Assembly (NCBI RefSeq): GCF_013374995.1
Contig: NZ_CP056030.1
Location: 5,054,501 to 5,118,500, forward strand
Source of the DNA: Pseudomonas eucalypticola
GTDB taxonomy: Bacteria; Pseudomonadota; Gammaproteobacteria; Pseudomonadales; Pseudomonadaceae
Direction of reading: 5' to 3'
DNA length: 64,000 bases
The notes under the pieces are model-generated. The model ran no database searches, was not told the origin of the DNA, and saw only the letters and a list, made by a program, of their open reading frames with translations. Of the stretch, positions 20,316 to 29,913 are shown in pieces (within the stretch, counting starts at the first letter, position 1; each line of letters opens with the position of its first letter). Both the position numbers and the translations under genes were made by a program.

Positions 20316-21149
20316 ATGAAACTCAAACCGCTATTGTTGCTGGCCGCCGTTCCCGTTGTCGGGGCCCTGGGTTTCCTGGGCTGGCAGCATTACTGGCCGG
20401 TGCAGGCTGCCTCCGGCTGGAGCACGCGCCTGGTCTACGACAAGGTCGAGAAAGCCGCAGGCCTCGGCTTGGACGGCGCCAACGTGCTGGTCACCGAGGA
20501 ACTGCGTGACGACAAGGGCCGCCTGAGCAGCATCGCCCCGGACGGCACCCGCACGGTGATTGTCGACGGCCTGACCAAGCCCGACGGCCTGGCGCCGTTC
20601 CTCGGCGGCCACGCCTTCAGCCAGGAGTTCGACAACAAGCCAGTGCAGCTGCTCAAGGACGGCAAGGTCACCCAGCTGTTCATGGGCCGCGACGTGCAGG
20701 GCCTGAAGAGCGACGGCGACACGCTGTATGCCATCGAGGACCGCCACGACGACGGCCGGCTGATGCGCTATGACGCCACCGACGGCTCGCTGACCGTGCT
20801 GCGCGACAAGCTGGCGCAGACCGAGTCGGTGGAGATCTGCCCCGGCGGCAAGCTGCTGTACACCGTGAAGAAGGAAGGCGTGGTCCGCCAGTTCGACGAA
20901 TCGGGCAAGGACCCGGTGTACGTGGACGGCATTACCAACCCCACGTTCATCCTGTGCGACAAGCGAGGGCTATGGATAGTGGAAGACCAGACGCACCTGG
21001 CGCGGCTGTGGCTGCGCACGCCAGATGGCAAATTGCAGGTGATCCTGTCGCACCTGCGGGCGCCGCAGGAGTTGTTGCCCACCGGGGACAACACCTACCT
21101 GCTGGCCGAGGGTGGCCGTAACCGGGTAATCGAGCTGAAAGCGGACTGA
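20316..21149 (+). CDS. membrane-anchored beta-propeller (SMP-30/NHL-like) protein
   Basis: 277 residues. An N-terminal signal anchor (KPLLLLAAVPVVGALGFLGW) is followed by repeated blades such as GLTKPDGLAPF, RDVQGLKSDGDTLYAIE, ESVEICPGGKLLYTV and APQELLPTGDNTYLLAEGG, as in SMP-30/gluconolactonase-like propellers. It would sit in the periplasm. The substrate is unknown. Last gene of the rightward run, convergent with ttcA. Confidence 0.7.
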   Translation: MKLKPLLLLAAVPVVGALGFLGWQHYWPVQAASGWSTRLVYDKVEKAAGLGLDGANVLVTEELRDDKGRLSSIAPDGTRTVIVDGLTKPDGLAPFLGGHAFSQEFDNKPVQLLKDGKVTQLFMGRDVQGLKSDGDTLYAIEDRHDDGRLMRYDATDGSLTVLRDKLAQTESVEICPGGKLLYTVKKEGVVRQFDESGKDPVYVDGITNPTFILCDKRGLWIVEDQTHLARLWLRTPDGKLQVILSHLRAPQELLPTGDNTYLLAEGGRNRVIELKAD

Positions 21150-21170
21150 CCTTGGGAACCGGACAACCCG

Positions 21171-21197
21171 GTTCTACAGGTTCTACAGGTTCTACAG
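21171..21197. repeat. three tandem copies of a 9-bp unit at the ttcA stop
   Basis: GTTCTACAG occurs three times head to tail, with a partial fourth (GTTCAAC). The last copy overlaps the ttcA stop codon (21192-21194). It probably arose by slippage from coding sequence. Confidence 0.85.
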
Positions 21198-22016
21198 GTT
21201 CAACACGTTCAGCACGCGCGAAGGCGCGCTCTCGTCGATCGCCAGGTTCACGAAGTCGAACAGGTTGCGGTCAGCCAACTGCGACGGCACCACATTCTGC
21301 AAGCCGCGGAAGATGCTCTCGGTACGCCCCGGGTGCTTGCGCTCCCACTCCACCAGCATGTCCTTGACTACCTGGCGCTGCAGGTTTTCCTGCGAGCCGC
21401 ACAGGTTGCACGGAATGATCGGAAAGCCCTTGAGGTCCGAATAGGCCTGGATGTCTTTCTCGTTGCAGTACGCCAAGGGGCGGATGACCACGTTGCGGCC
21501 GTCGTCGGCACGCAGCTTCGGCGGCATGGCCTTCATGCTGCCGTTGAAGAACATGTTCAGGAAGAACGTCTCGACGATGTCGTCGCGGTGGTGCCCAAGG
21601 GCCATCTTGGTGGCGCCGATCTCATCGGCGAAGGTGTACAGGGTGCCACGGCGCAGGCGCGAGCACAGCGAGCAGGTGGTCTTGCCTTCCGGGATCAGTT
21701 CCTTGACCACCGAATAGGTGTCCTTCTCGACGATGTGGTAGTCCACGCCCAGTTCTTTCAGGTAGGCCGGCAGCACATGCTCAGGGAAGCCCGGCTGTTT
21801 CTGGTCCATGTTCACGGCGACGATGTCGAACTTGATCGGCGCGACCTTCTGCAGGTGCAGCAGCACGTCGAGCATGGTGTAACTGTCCTTGCCGCCCGAC
21901 AGGCAGACCATGACCTTGTCACCGTCCTCGATCATGTTGTAGTCGGCGACGGCTTCACCGGCCAGCCGACGAAGGCGTTTCTGCAGTTTGTTCTGGTTGA
22001 CCGAAAGGGTGCCCAT
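21192..22016 (-). CDS. ttcA: tRNA 2-thiocytidine biosynthesis protein
   Basis: 274 residues; makes s2C at tRNA position 32. The PP-loop is [10 protein letters not shown] near residue 41, and the two CxxC pairs CSLC and CNLC bind the [4Fe-4S] cluster. [17 protein letters not shown] is the family's central motif. I chose the ATG at 22016 ([18 protein letters not shown]) by family alignment; the frame is open further upstream. The C-terminal codons run into a tandem 9-bp repeat. Confidence 0.96.
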   Translation of the reverse strand: MGTLSVNQNKLQKRLRRLAGEAVADYNMIEDGDKVMVCLSGGKDSYTMLDVLLHLQKVAPIKFDIVAVNMDQKQPGFPEHVLPAYLKELGVDYHIVEKDTYSVVKELIPEGKTTCSLCSRLRRGTLYTFADEIGATKMALGHHRDDIVETFFLNMFFNGSMKAMPPKLRADDGRNVVIRPLAYCNEKDIQAYSDLKGFPIIPCNLCGSQENLQRQVVKDMLVEWERKHPGRTESIFRGLQNVVPSQLADRNLFDFVNLAIDESAPSRVLNVLNL

Positions 22017-22226
22017 GGCGCTTGGAATCCGCGTGGTGAGACGAAAAGCCGGGCATTTTACCTGTAAAGCCGGCGCGCGGGTACGGTATCTGGTCAACTT
22101 GCCGTCATGCCAGGCAAATACTGCAAAGTGATTACAGAACCCCCACAGAGCGCGATTTGCTCTAAAAGTGCTGACATCTTCACCCTATACTGCGCTTGAG
22201 CGGTAATCACCAGAGGAGTGAAGGGC

Positions 22227-22826
22227 ATGATCCATCACGTCGTCGGGTTATTCACCCATCCCGATCGGGAATGGCAGCAGATCCGTGGCGAAGAAGAATC
22301 CATCAGCCACCTCTATATCACCCACACCCTGATATTGGCGGCGATACCCCCGTTATCGGCCTTCATCGGCACCACACAGGTCGGCTGGGTGATAGGCAAC
22401 CGCGCGCCAGTCATGCTCACGATGGAAAGCGCCGTGTGGATGACGCTGATGTCCTACGTGGCGATGCTGGCCGGTGTAGCGGTAATGGGCGCTTTCATTC
22501 ACTGGATGGCCCGTACCTACGACGCCAGCCCCAGCCTGGCGCGCTGCGTGGCCTTCGCCACCTACACCGCCACACCGCTTTTCATCGGCGGCCTGGCGGC
22601 GCTTTACCCGCACCTGTGGCTGGGCATGATGGTAGGCACCGCGGCCATCTGCTACACGGTGTACCTGCTGTACGTGGGGTTGCCGACCTTCATGAACATC
22701 CACGCGGACGAAGGCTTTCTGTTCGCCAGCTCGGTGCTCGCCGTGGGCCTGGTGGTGCTGGTGGCGATCATGGCGTTCACGGTCATCATCTGGGGCCTGG
22801 GCGTGGGGCCCATCTACACCAACTGA
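22227..22826 (+). CDS. Yip1-family inner-membrane protein
   Basis: 199 residues with five or six hydrophobic segments. The N-terminus MIHHVVGLFTHPDREWQQI and the pattern FATYTATPLFIGGLAALYP are typical of bacterial Yip1/DUF1282 (YohC-like) proteins. I chose the ATG at 22227 because AGAGGAG lies upstream; a GTG three codons earlier overlaps that site. A TATACT -10 lies near 22187. Function unknown. Confidence 0.85.
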   Translation: MIHHVVGLFTHPDREWQQIRGEEESISHLYITHTLILAAIPPLSAFIGTTQVGWVIGNRAPVMLTMESAVWMTLMSYVAMLAGVAVMGAFIHWMARTYDASPSLARCVAFATYTATPLFIGGLAALYPHLWLGMMVGTAAICYTVYLLYVGLPTFMNIHADEGFLFASSVLAVGLVVLVAIMAFTVIIWGLGVGPIYTN

Positions 22827-22888
22827 CAGGCGGCTCGGCAGGCCCCCGACGTTGCGGCATAATCGGCGCATATGGAGTGTTGTCTAGC

Positions 22889-23383
22889 ATGCCCGAGTTA
22901 CTCAAGTCCCGCGTCGAATCCTGTTTTCAGCAAGCCGAAGCCTTTTTCAAACGTTCCTTCGCCCGCCCCCAGGTCAGCTTCAAGCTGCGGGGGCAGAAGG
23001 CCGGCGTCGCGCACCTGCATGAAAACCTGCTGCGCTTCAACCCGCAGCTGTACCGTGAAAACAGTGAAGATTTCCTGCGCCAGACCGTGCCCCACGAGGT
23101 TGCCCACCTGGTCGCCCACCAGTTGTTCGGCGACCGTATCGCGCCCCATGGGGAAGAATGGCAGTTGATCATGCGCGGCGTGTACGAACTGCCGCCCAAC
23201 CGCTGCCACACCTATGAGGTGAAACGCCGGCGGGTCACGCGCTACATCTACAAATGCCCATGTGCCGATAGCGACTTCCCCTTCTCGGCCCAACGCCACA
23301 AGCTGGTCCACCAGGGGCGGCGTTACCTGTGCCGGCGCTGCCGCCATACCCTGGTGTTCACCGGGGAAACCCGGGTGGAATGA
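22889..23383 (+). CDS. sprT: SprT-like zinc metallopeptidase-fold protein
   Basis: 164 residues. The metal motif HEVAH is near residue 70, with a downstream HGEEW. A C-terminal zinc ribbon carries CPCAD and CRRC pairs. Eukaryotic SPRTN repairs DNA-protein crosslinks; the bacterial role is not settled. It ends before a bidirectional terminator shared with dctA. Confidence 0.93.
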   Translation: MPELLKSRVESCFQQAEAFFKRSFARPQVSFKLRGQKAGVAHLHENLLRFNPQLYRENSEDFLRQTVPHEVAHLVAHQLFGDRIAPHGEEWQLIMRGVYELPPNRCHTYEVKRRRVTRYIYKCPCADSDFPFSAQRHKLVHQGRRYLCRRCRHTLVFTGETRVE

Positions 23384-23403
23384 TCCCGGGCCTGGAGCGG
23401 CAT

Positions 23404-23432
23404 AAAAAAACCCATCCGAAGATGGGTTTTTT
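23404..23432. terminator. bidirectional Rho-independent terminator
   Basis: AAAACCCATC, loop CGAA, GATGGGTTTT, with flanking A and T runs. It lies between convergent sprT and dctA. Confidence 0.9.
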
Positions 23433-23449
23433 CAGGGTCGCATCAGCGC

Positions 23450-24766
23450 TTAGCGTGGGGTGTCGACCACCACTGCCTCGTGGGCTTCAGCCACTTCGAT
23501 AGCCGTCGGGCCTGCGGCCAGCTGGGTCTTCATGGTGTCTTCGTCCAGCTCACCTACCCACTTGGCAACCACCAGGGTCGCCACGGCATTGCCCACCAGG
23601 TTGGTCAGGGCACGGGCTTCGGACATGAAGCGGTCGATGCCCAGGATCAGCGCCAGGCCAGCCACCGGCAAGTGACCAACAGCCGACAGGGTGGCGGCCA
23701 GCACGATGAAGCCGCTGCCAGTGACGCCAGCGGCGCCCTTGGAAGAGATCAGCAGCACGGCCAGCAGGGTCAACTGGTGGAACAGGTCCATGTGAGTGTC
23801 AGTGGCCTGGGCGATGAACACCGCGGCCATGGTCAGGTAGATGGCGGTACCGTCCAGGTTGAACGAGTAGCCCGTCGGGATGACCAGGCCAACCACCGAC
23901 TTCTGCGCGCCCAGGCGCTCCATCTTCACCAGCATGCGTGGCAGGGCCGATTCCGACGAGGAAGTACCCAGTACGATCAGCAGCTCTTCACGGATGTAGC
24001 GCACCAGCTTGAGAATGCTGAAACCGTGGAAGCGGGCGATGGAGCCCAGTACCAGCAGCACGAACAGGATGCAGGTGATATAGAAGCAGATCATCAGCTG
24101 GCCCAGCTGCACCAGCGAGCTCACGCCGTAGGCACCGATGGTGAACGCCATGGCACCCAGCGCGCCGATGGGCGCCAGTTTCATGATCATGCTGATGATG
24201 TTGAACATCACGTGGGCGAAGCGATCGATCAGGTCCAGCAGCGGCTTGCCGTAGGCGCCCAGGCGGTGCAGGGCGAAACCGAACAGCACGGCGAACATCA
24301 GCACCTGCAGGATATCGCCGGTGGCGAAGGCACCGACGATGGTGTTGGGGATGATGTTGAGGAAGAACGCGATCACGCTCTGGTCTTTACCGGCGGCCAC
24401 GTAGGTGGCGACCTTGGAAGCGTCGAGGGTGGCGGGGTCGATGTGCATGCCGTTGCCCGGGCCGATCACGTTCACCACCACCAGGCCGATCAGCAGCGCG
24501 ATGGTAGAGACGATTTCGAAGTACAGCAGCGCATAGCCACCGGTCTTGCCCACGGCCTTCATGTTCTCCATGCCAGCGATGCCGCTGACCACGGTGCAGA
24601 AAATGATGGGGGCGATGACCATTTTGATCAGTTTGATGAAGCCGTCGCCCAGGGGTTTCAGGGTAACGGCGGTGTCAGGGTAGAAGTGCCCCAACGCAAT
24701 ACCGATGATGATCGCGACGATCACCTGGAAATACAGCGATTTGTACAGTGGCTGACGAGTCGTCAT
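23450..24766 (-). CDS. dctA: C4-dicarboxylate:cation symporter
   Basis: 438 residues, glutamate-transporter fold. Hallmarks are the serine-rich reentrant loop [12 protein letters not shown], the TM7 motif near [10 protein letters not shown], the second hairpin [13 protein letters not shown], and TM8 [22 protein letters not shown]. It imports succinate, fumarate and malate. The ATG at 24766 has GAGGAAAC upstream. A consensus sigma-54 promoter lies about 130 bp upstream with palindromes beyond it, as expected for induction by a DctB/DctD-type system encoded elsewhere. Confidence 0.95.
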   Translation of the reverse strand: MTTRQPLYKSLYFQVIVAIIIGIALGHFYPDTAVTLKPLGDGFIKLIKMVIAPIIFCTVVSGIAGMENMKAVGKTGGYALLYFEIVSTIALLIGLVVVNVIGPGNGMHIDPATLDASKVATYVAAGKDQSVIAFFLNIIPNTIVGAFATGDILQVLMFAVLFGFALHRLGAYGKPLLDLIDRFAHVMFNIISMIMKLAPIGALGAMAFTIGAYGVSSLVQLGQLMICFYITCILFVLLVLGSIARFHGFSILKLVRYIREELLIVLGTSSSESALPRMLVKMERLGAQKSVVGLVIPTGYSFNLDGTAIYLTMAAVFIAQATDTHMDLFHQLTLLAVLLISSKGAAGVTGSGFIVLAATLSAVGHLPVAGLALILGIDRFMSEARALTNLVGNAVATLVVAKWVGELDEDTMKTQLAAGPTAIEVAEAHEAVVVDTPR

Positions 24767-24893
24767 TACAGTTTCCTCAAGTGCATCGCCTGACATCCAT
24801 TCCTGTGATGCACACGACACCTAAGCACGAACCCTCCTGAACTGGAGGGATTTATTGTCGAGCTGCTCGGGGGCAGACCTTGCCCTGTGTATC

Positions 24894-24908
24894 GCAAGGG
24901 GCGTGCCA
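24894..24908 (-). promoter_or_regulatory. sigma-54 promoter of dctA
   Basis: Read on the minus strand, TGGCACGCCCCTTGC has the invariant -24 GG and -12 GC elements with correct spacing (TGGCACG-N4-TTGC). It is about 128 bp before the dctA start. Confidence 0.88.
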
Positions 24909-24984
24909 GGTTACAGGCTTGGGTGATGAGCCAATGATTGCGGGGGTCGGTGCCATCATGATAGCCACCACAGCGGAAATTGCC

Positions 24985-25040
24985 TGGCGGAATTCCGCCA
25001 ATCAGTCGTGGCGACTTCCGCCATGTGGCGGATTCCCGCC
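24985..25040 (-). promoter_or_regulatory. three palindromic activator-like sites upstream of dctA
   Basis: TGGCGGAATTCCGCCA (24985-25000, a perfect 16-bp palindrome), TGGCGACTTCCGCCA (25009-25023) and TGGCGGATTCCCGCC (25026-25040) share one pattern. They lie 80-145 bp upstream of the sigma-54 promoter, the usual place for an enhancer-binding protein such as DctD or MifR. The rest of the 333-bp gap between phoQ and dctA shows no gene. Confidence 0.7.
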
Positions 25041-25099
25041 CGCCGGCAACCCCGGCCCCTCGGCGGACACCGTGCCCCTACAACAAGGTATAGCGCAGT

Positions 25100-26446
25100 T
25101 CAAAGTGGCTTGAAGCGCACCCGGAAGGCCGCGCCACCCAGGGGCGAATCATCGAGAATCAGCAAGGCGTCGTAGCTTTCGATGATGTCCTTGACCACCG
25201 CCAGGCCAATGCCCTGGCCCGGGTTCTGCCGGTCCAGGCGCTCACCCCGTTGCAGGATGCGCGCGCGCTGGCTCGGCGGCACGCCCGGGCCGTCGTCTTC
25301 GACGCTCAGCTCAAGCGCCGCGCCGCTGTAGCCCAGGCTGATCTTCACTTCGCTCAGGCACAGCCGGTAGGCGTTTTCCAGCAGGTTGCCGAGCATTTCC
25401 AGCAACGCGCCTTGCTCCATGGGCACCTGGGCGTTGTCGGGAATGGCATAGGTGACCTGCACGGGCTTGTCGCGGTAAACCTTCTCCAGGGTGCTGCACA
25501 GGCTGTCGAGCATCGGCTTGAGCGGCACCTGGTGGCGCACCAGGCCGCTCTTGCGCAGGCTGGCGCGCTGCAACTGGTAGCCGATCTGCTGGCTCATGCG
25601 CTCGATCTGGCTTTGCAGAATGCGCGCCTGCTCGACGTTTTCCGGGCGCTGGGCAATGGTTTCGCTGACGCCCTGCAACACCGCCAACGGCGTTTTCAGG
25701 CTGTGGGCCAGGTCGCCCAGGGAATCACGATAACGGCCGCGCTGCTCACGCTCACTGCTGAGCAGGCGGTTCAACGAACCGGTCAGGCGCAGCAACTCCC
25801 GAGGGTGGGTTTCGCTGAGGCTGTCACGCTTGCCCGACTCGATCTCGTCCAGTTCCGAACTCAACTGGCGCAAGGCACGCAAGCCCCAGGTCAGGCCGGC
25901 CCACAACAGCACCAGCAGGGCCAGCAAGGCCGCGCCGAAGCCCAGCGAGAGCTTCTCGCGCAGCCCGGAGAGGATCATCTTGTACTCGCGCACGGGTTGC
26001 AGGGCGACGATGCTGTAGGCCGCGCTCTTGCCGCCCAGCAGTTTCACCTCCACGTCGTAGACGAAGTACTCCTCGCCATTGGGCTCGCGGATGTGGGCGA
26101 ACTGCGCGCCCATGCCGTCATAACGTGGCTTGTAATTGATGCTTTGCTCGGTGGTGGCCCGCGAGCGCCACACCAGGTCGCCCTGGCGGTTGTAGATGTA
26201 GCCCAGCAGGCGGCTGTCGGGCAGGTTGAAGCGTTCGTCGGGCAACAGGTCAGGCATCTGCAACTGGCCGTTCTCGACCCGGGCCGCGGAGATCAGGGTG
26301 GTGGCGTCCGACGCCAGGCGCTGCTCGATGGATTCGCGCAGCGCCAGGCTGAAGGTGCTTTGCAGCGCTGGCAGCAGGCCGATCATGAACAGCACCGCCA
26401 GAATGAAGGCGGCCGCCATCAGCCGTACGCGCAGCGATCGAATCAT
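25100..26446 (-). CDS. phoQ: PhoQ-type sensor histidine kinase
   Basis: 448 residues. TM1 is near 8-30, a periplasmic domain of about 140 residues carries LLGYIYNRQGDLVWRS and NGEEYFVYDVEVKL, TM2 is near 170-190, then HAMP. DHp is DLAHSLKTPLAVLQG and HATPase has LLENAYRLC, DDGPGVPP and GQGIGLAVVKDI. The DLAHSLKTPLAVL box is typical of PhoQ. The ATG overlaps the regulator's stop (ATGA). In pseudomonads PhoPQ answers low magnesium and polyamines; here that is by homology. Confidence 0.88.
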   Translation of the reverse strand: MIRSLRVRLMAAAFILAVLFMIGLLPALQSTFSLALRESIEQRLASDATTLISAARVENGQLQMPDLLPDERFNLPDSRLLGYIYNRQGDLVWRSRATTEQSINYKPRYDGMGAQFAHIREPNGEEYFVYDVEVKLLGGKSAAYSIVALQPVREYKMILSGLREKLSLGFGAALLALLVLLWAGLTWGLRALRQLSSELDEIESGKRDSLSETHPRELLRLTGSLNRLLSSEREQRGRYRDSLGDLAHSLKTPLAVLQGVSETIAQRPENVEQARILQSQIERMSQQIGYQLQRASLRKSGLVRHQVPLKPMLDSLCSTLEKVYRDKPVQVTYAIPDNAQVPMEQGALLEMLGNLLENAYRLCLSEVKISLGYSGAALELSVEDDGPGVPPSQRARILQRGERLDRQNPGQGIGLAVVKDIIESYDALLILDDSPLGGAAFRVRFKPL

Positions 26447-27120
26447 TTACACCGCTCGGTGAACAGGTAGCCCAGGCCGCGCACGGTCTCGATGGGCTTG
26501 AAGCCTTGGGTGCCTTCCAGCTTGCGGCGCAGGCGGCCGACCAGCACTTCGATGACGTTCGGGTCGCGCTCGTCATCGTCCGGGTACAGTTGTTCCATCA
26601 GGCGGTCCTTGGCCACCACCTGCTGGTGATGGCGCATCAGGTATTCAAGAATGCGGTATTCGTAGGCGGTCAGGGCCAGCAGCTGTTCGTCCAGGCTCGC
26701 CTGCTTGCGGTTGAGGTCCAGCAGCAGCGGGCCGGCGACGATGGTCGACTGGATGAAGCCACTGGAGCGGCGCAGCAAGGCGTTGAGGCGTGCTTCCAGC
26801 TCTTCGAACTGGAAGGGTTTTACCACATAGTCGTCGGCGCCGGTGGCCAGGCCTTCGACTTTGTCCTGCCAGTTGCCACGGGCGGTGAGGATCAGCACGG
26901 GGAACGCCTTGCCGTCGGCGCGCAGGCGGCGGATCAGCTCCAGGCCGCCCATGCCCGGCAGGCCCAGGTCGACCACGGCCAGGTCATGGTTGTACTGGGA
27001 AGCCTGGTACAACGCCTCTTCGGCATTGGCGACGGCTTCGACCACATGGCCGCTTTCGGTCAAACGGGTGTACAAGTGGTGCCGCAACAGCGCCTCGTCT
27101 TCTACCACCAGCAGTTTCAT
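26443..27120 (-). CDS. phoP: PhoP-type response regulator
   Basis: 225 residues, OmpR family. The receiver is MKLLVVEDEALLRHHL, phospho-Asp in AVVDLGLPGMGG, and Lys in YVVKPFQFEELEARL. The winged helix has LTAYEYRILEYLMRH, NVIEVLVGRLRRKLEG and ETVRGLGYLF. ATG at 27120 has GGGGAG upstream. First gene of the phoPQ operon. The usual upstream oprH is absent; a dienelactone hydrolase gene is divergent instead. Confidence 0.9.
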   Translation of the reverse strand: MKLLVVEDEALLRHHLYTRLTESGHVVEAVANAEEALYQASQYNHDLAVVDLGLPGMGGLELIRRLRADGKAFPVLILTARGNWQDKVEGLATGADDYVVKPFQFEELEARLNALLRRSSGFIQSTIVAGPLLLDLNRKQASLDEQLLALTAYEYRILEYLMRHHQQVVAKDRLMEQLYPDDDERDPNVIEVLVGRLRRKLEGTQGFKPIETVRGLGYLFTERCK

Positions 27121-27311
27121 AGTGCTCCCCGAGCGGTGCCCTGGCATGCGGGACGCCGTGTTCCCTCATTCTGTTTGCAGCGCCGGGCGCACGCCCATGC
27201 GCTGCCCGGCACCAAGAGTGTACCTGTAACAATGTTAGTGATGCAGCGCTGAACCCCAACTGAACCGGATGGACTAGGCTGAGCTGACTGCCCATACACG
27301 GAGCCTCCACC

Positions 27312-28103
27312 ATGCGCGTATTGCTGATGTGCCTGCTGCTTTTGGCCAGCACCCTGGCCCAGGCCGAAATCAAGACCCAGGAACTGCACTACAAGGACCT
27401 CAACGGCACACCGCTGGTGGGCTACTTCGCCTACGACGACGCCATCCAGGGCCCACGCCCGGGCGTGGTGGTGGTGCATGAATGGTGGGGCCTGAACGAC
27501 TACGCCAAGGGCCGCGCCCGCGCCCTGGCGGCGCTGGGCTACAGCGCCCTGGCCATCGACATGTACGGCGAAGGCAAGAACACCGAGCACCCCAAGGACG
27601 CCATGGCCTTCATGCAGGAGGCCTCGGCCAATGCCGCGGTGTCCAGCGCGCGCTTCGATGCCGGGGTCAAACTGCTCAAGCAACAGCCCCAGACCAACCC
27701 GGCGAAAATCGCCGCCATTGGCTACTGCTTCGGCGGCACCGTGGTCCTCAACGCTGCGCGCCACGGCGCCAGCCTGGCCGGCGTGGTAAGTTTCCACGGC
27801 GGCCTGGCCGCCAAGACCCGCGCCACCAAGGGCAGCGTGAAAACGCCGATTCTGGTTGAACATGGTGAACTGGACAGCATGAGCACACCCAAGGACGTCG
27901 CCGACTTCAAGACCGAAATGTCCACTGCCGGGGTCAATTACCAGTTCGTGGTGCAGCCAGGCGCCAAACACGGCTTCACCAACCCCGACGCCGACCGGCT
28001 GGCCCATGGCGATCATGGCGGGCCGGACATCGGCTACAACAAGGAAGCGGATGAAAAGTCCTGGGCGGACATGCAGGCGTTCTTGAAGAAAGTGTTCGGT
28101 TAA
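27312..28103 (+). CDS. exported dienelactone hydrolase-family protein
   Basis: 263 residues with a signal peptide cut after TLAQA. The DLH alpha/beta-hydrolase core has VVVHEWWGLNDYAKGRARALA, nucleophile elbow GYCFGG (Cys), acid in VEHGELDSM and His in GAKHGFTNP. The Cys nucleophile is the DLH hallmark. Hydrolysis of a lactone or ester in the periplasm is expected; the substrate is unknown. Confidence 0.88.
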   Translation: MRVLLMCLLLLASTLAQAEIKTQELHYKDLNGTPLVGYFAYDDAIQGPRPGVVVVHEWWGLNDYAKGRARALAALGYSALAIDMYGEGKNTEHPKDAMAFMQEASANAAVSSARFDAGVKLLKQQPQTNPAKIAAIGYCFGGTVVLNAARHGASLAGVVSFHGGLAAKTRATKGSVKTPILVEHGELDSMSTPKDVADFKTEMSTAGVNYQFVVQPGAKHGFTNPDADRLAHGDHGGPDIGYNKEADEKSWADMQAFLKKVFG

Positions 28104-28137
28104 GGATCAAGGGTTTCTCCCTGGAACCAGGCGACGC

Positions 28138-28199
28138 GGTCCCACAGGGCTGGCACCCGCTGATGGGTTTTCTCTGTGGGACCGGGCGAAGCTCGGGAA
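28138..28199. repeat. paired REP-like element, copy 1
   Basis: A 26-bp unit (28174-28199) containing GGGACCGGGCGAAGCTCGGG recurs exactly at 33135-33160 and, inverted, at 48369-48394. Here it faces a partial inverted copy (GGTCCCACAG, 28138-28147), making a bipartite hairpin of the kind described for Pseudomonas REP elements. Confidence 0.8.
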
Positions 28200-28230
28200 A
28201 CAGGCGCCTCGGTTATGGCAAACTAGCGCC

Positions 28231-28941
28231 ATGACCCGCTCACTTCCCCTTTGCTGCACCGCCCCCCACCGCCACTGGCCCTTGCCCTTCGCCCTGCCCG
28301 GCGCCGTGCTGGTCAGCAGCCAGTTCGACCCCAAGTCCCTGGCCCCCGACGATTTCGCCCGCGCCGGCATCGCGCCGCCCGCCAGCATCCAGCGTTCGGT
28401 AGCCAAGCGCCAGGCCGAGTTCCTGGCGGGCCGCCTGTGCGCCCGCACGGCCCTCCACCAGTTGGCCAACCTGGACCACGTCCCCGCCATCGGTGAAGAC
28501 CGTGCGCCTGTCTGGCCAGCCGGCATCAGCGGCTCCATCACCCATGGCACTGGCTGGGCCGGCGCCATCGTCGCCCGAGCCAACGAGTGGCAAGGCCTGG
28601 GCCTGGACATGGAGAACCTGCTGGGCGACGACCGCGCCACGCGGTTGGCGGCGGAAATTCTCACCGCCGATGAACTGGCCCGCATGGACCCGGCCCAGGT
28701 GTCCCTGGCCGTGACCCTGACATTCTCCATCAAGGAAAGCCTGTTCAAGGCGCTGTACCCCATCGTCGGCAAGCGCTTCTATTTCGAGCATGCCGAGGTG
28801 TTGGCGTGGGATGCCCAGGGCAAGGTCCGCCTGCGCCTTCTGACCGACCTGTCAGCGCAGTGGTGCAACGGCCGTGAACTGGAAGGGCAATTCGCGGTAC
28901 AGGGTGATCAACTCCTGAGCTTGATCGCTATTTCCTGCTGA
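28231..28941 (+). CDS. 4'-phosphopantetheinyl transferase, Sfp/EntD type
   Basis: 236 residues. The KRQAEFLAGRLCARTAL helix, GSITHGTGWAGAIVA, the metal motif GLDMENL and FSIKESLFKALYP are the diagnostic boxes of Sfp-type PPTases. It activates carrier proteins of fatty acid, NRPS (siderophore) and polyketide synthesis from CoA. In P. aeruginosa a single enzyme of this type, PcpS, serves both roles. The adjacent FhuF-like gene also points to siderophores. Confidence 0.92.
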   Translation: MTRSLPLCCTAPHRHWPLPFALPGAVLVSSQFDPKSLAPDDFARAGIAPPASIQRSVAKRQAEFLAGRLCARTALHQLANLDHVPAIGEDRAPVWPAGISGSITHGTGWAGAIVARANEWQGLGLDMENLLGDDRATRLAAEILTADELARMDPAQVSLAVTLTFSIKESLFKALYPIVGKRFYFEHAEVLAWDAQGKVRLRLLTDLSAQWCNGRELEGQFAVQGDQLLSLIAISC

Positions 28942-28962
28942 ACCTGCTTCTCGAAGTTCGCC

Positions 28963-29637
28963 TCAGGCCACCAACGGGCAGTGCTCGCACGGCCCCACCC
29001 ACTCCACCTTGTACGCCAGGCAGCAACTGCGCCGCTGCCGCTTGCCGTCGGGCAAATACCGCACCGGCTCATATAAAGGGTTGCCCCGCCCATCCGCCGC
29101 CTTGCGCGCCTGCAGCAATGCCAACGCCGGCCCCACCGCCACACCCAGCGCCTGCAGCCGCACCACGGCCTGCTCCAGGTAATCCCCGGCATTGCCCCAC
29201 AACACGGCGGTGGGCACCTCGCCGTAGGCACTGAGGCGCTCAACGAACGGCCGCAGGCTGGCCTGCACCACCGGCTCCAGGGATTCATCCGCCTCGCCCG
29301 GCTCACCCTCCTCCAGCAGCTTCACGCCCAGCGGCAAACCGCGCTCATCGAGCACCAGGGCCAACTGGTCCAATTGCAGCGGCAGGTACCAGCCATAGGC
29401 GAGTTGGGTGACCAGCACCGCCGGCAGCCAGTGCATGAAAAAGTACTTGGACCATTGCGACACCAGCACCGGCTTCTGCTCGGCAAACAGCGCGGGGCCG
29501 TAGATGCGCAGCAGGGCAGCGTCCAGGTGGGCGGTGGCCAGGGCCCGGTCCAGGGGGATGGCGGGGCGCGGGTCGGCCGCTGGCACCAGGCCGTGCAGCA
29601 TGCCGGCGCAGGGCCCGGTAGCCCACTCGTGATTCAT
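28963..29637 (-). CDS. FhuF-like siderophore-iron reductase
   Basis: 224 residues from the ATG at 29637. The C-terminal cysteines CC-x(10)-CxxC in RRSCCLAYKVEWVGPCEHCP form the unusual [2Fe-2S] site of FhuF. An IucA/FhuF-like body (SQWSKYFFMHWLPAVLVTQ) precedes it. It reduces ferric siderophore in the cytoplasm. The frame is open another 55 codons upstream without family similarity. It lies tail-to-tail with the PPTase gene. Confidence 0.85.
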   Translation of the reverse strand: MNHEWATGPCAGMLHGLVPAADPRPAIPLDRALATAHLDAALLRIYGPALFAEQKPVLVSQWSKYFFMHWLPAVLVTQLAYGWYLPLQLDQLALVLDERGLPLGVKLLEEGEPGEADESLEPVVQASLRPFVERLSAYGEVPTAVLWGNAGDYLEQAVVRLQALGVAVGPALALLQARKAADGRGNPLYEPVRYLPDGKRQRRSCCLAYKVEWVGPCEHCPLVA

Positions 29638-29846
29638 CGGTTTCTCCCGGCCAAAGCCTGCTTCGGACACACTCGCCACAGCATGCCAAAAACGCCTCGG
29701 TGACGCTGATTTTTTGTGATAGTGTGCGCGCCCGCAAAAAACCGGCGAGCATTTTTTGCTGTAGGAAAGTGCCAGACAAATGGTCTCTGCCGTGTGGGAC
29801 ACGGCCTACATGGCCTGCGCCGTTTCTCACACAAATTACTCACAAG

Positions 29847-29855
29847 TTATCCACA
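29847..29855 (+). promoter_or_regulatory. consensus DnaA box upstream of nrdA
   Basis: TTATCCACA matches the strict DnaA box. It is about 260 bp before nrdA. DnaA control of nrdAB is established in E. coli, so it may tie dNTP supply to replication here. Confidence 0.6.
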
Positions 29856-29913
29856 GCACATCGTGTTGCAAACTTGCCGAAGGGGCCTTATCTTGTATCG
29901 CCGGCGCGTTGAA

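Noticed and set aside
21171..21197. Tandem 9-bp repeats as a CRISPR fragment
   Set aside because: No spacers; units are contiguous and partly coding for ttcA.
22196..23383. 395-codon frame joining the Yip1 and sprT region
   Set aside because: It is the sprT frame open upstream by chance across another real gene; sprT starts at 22889.
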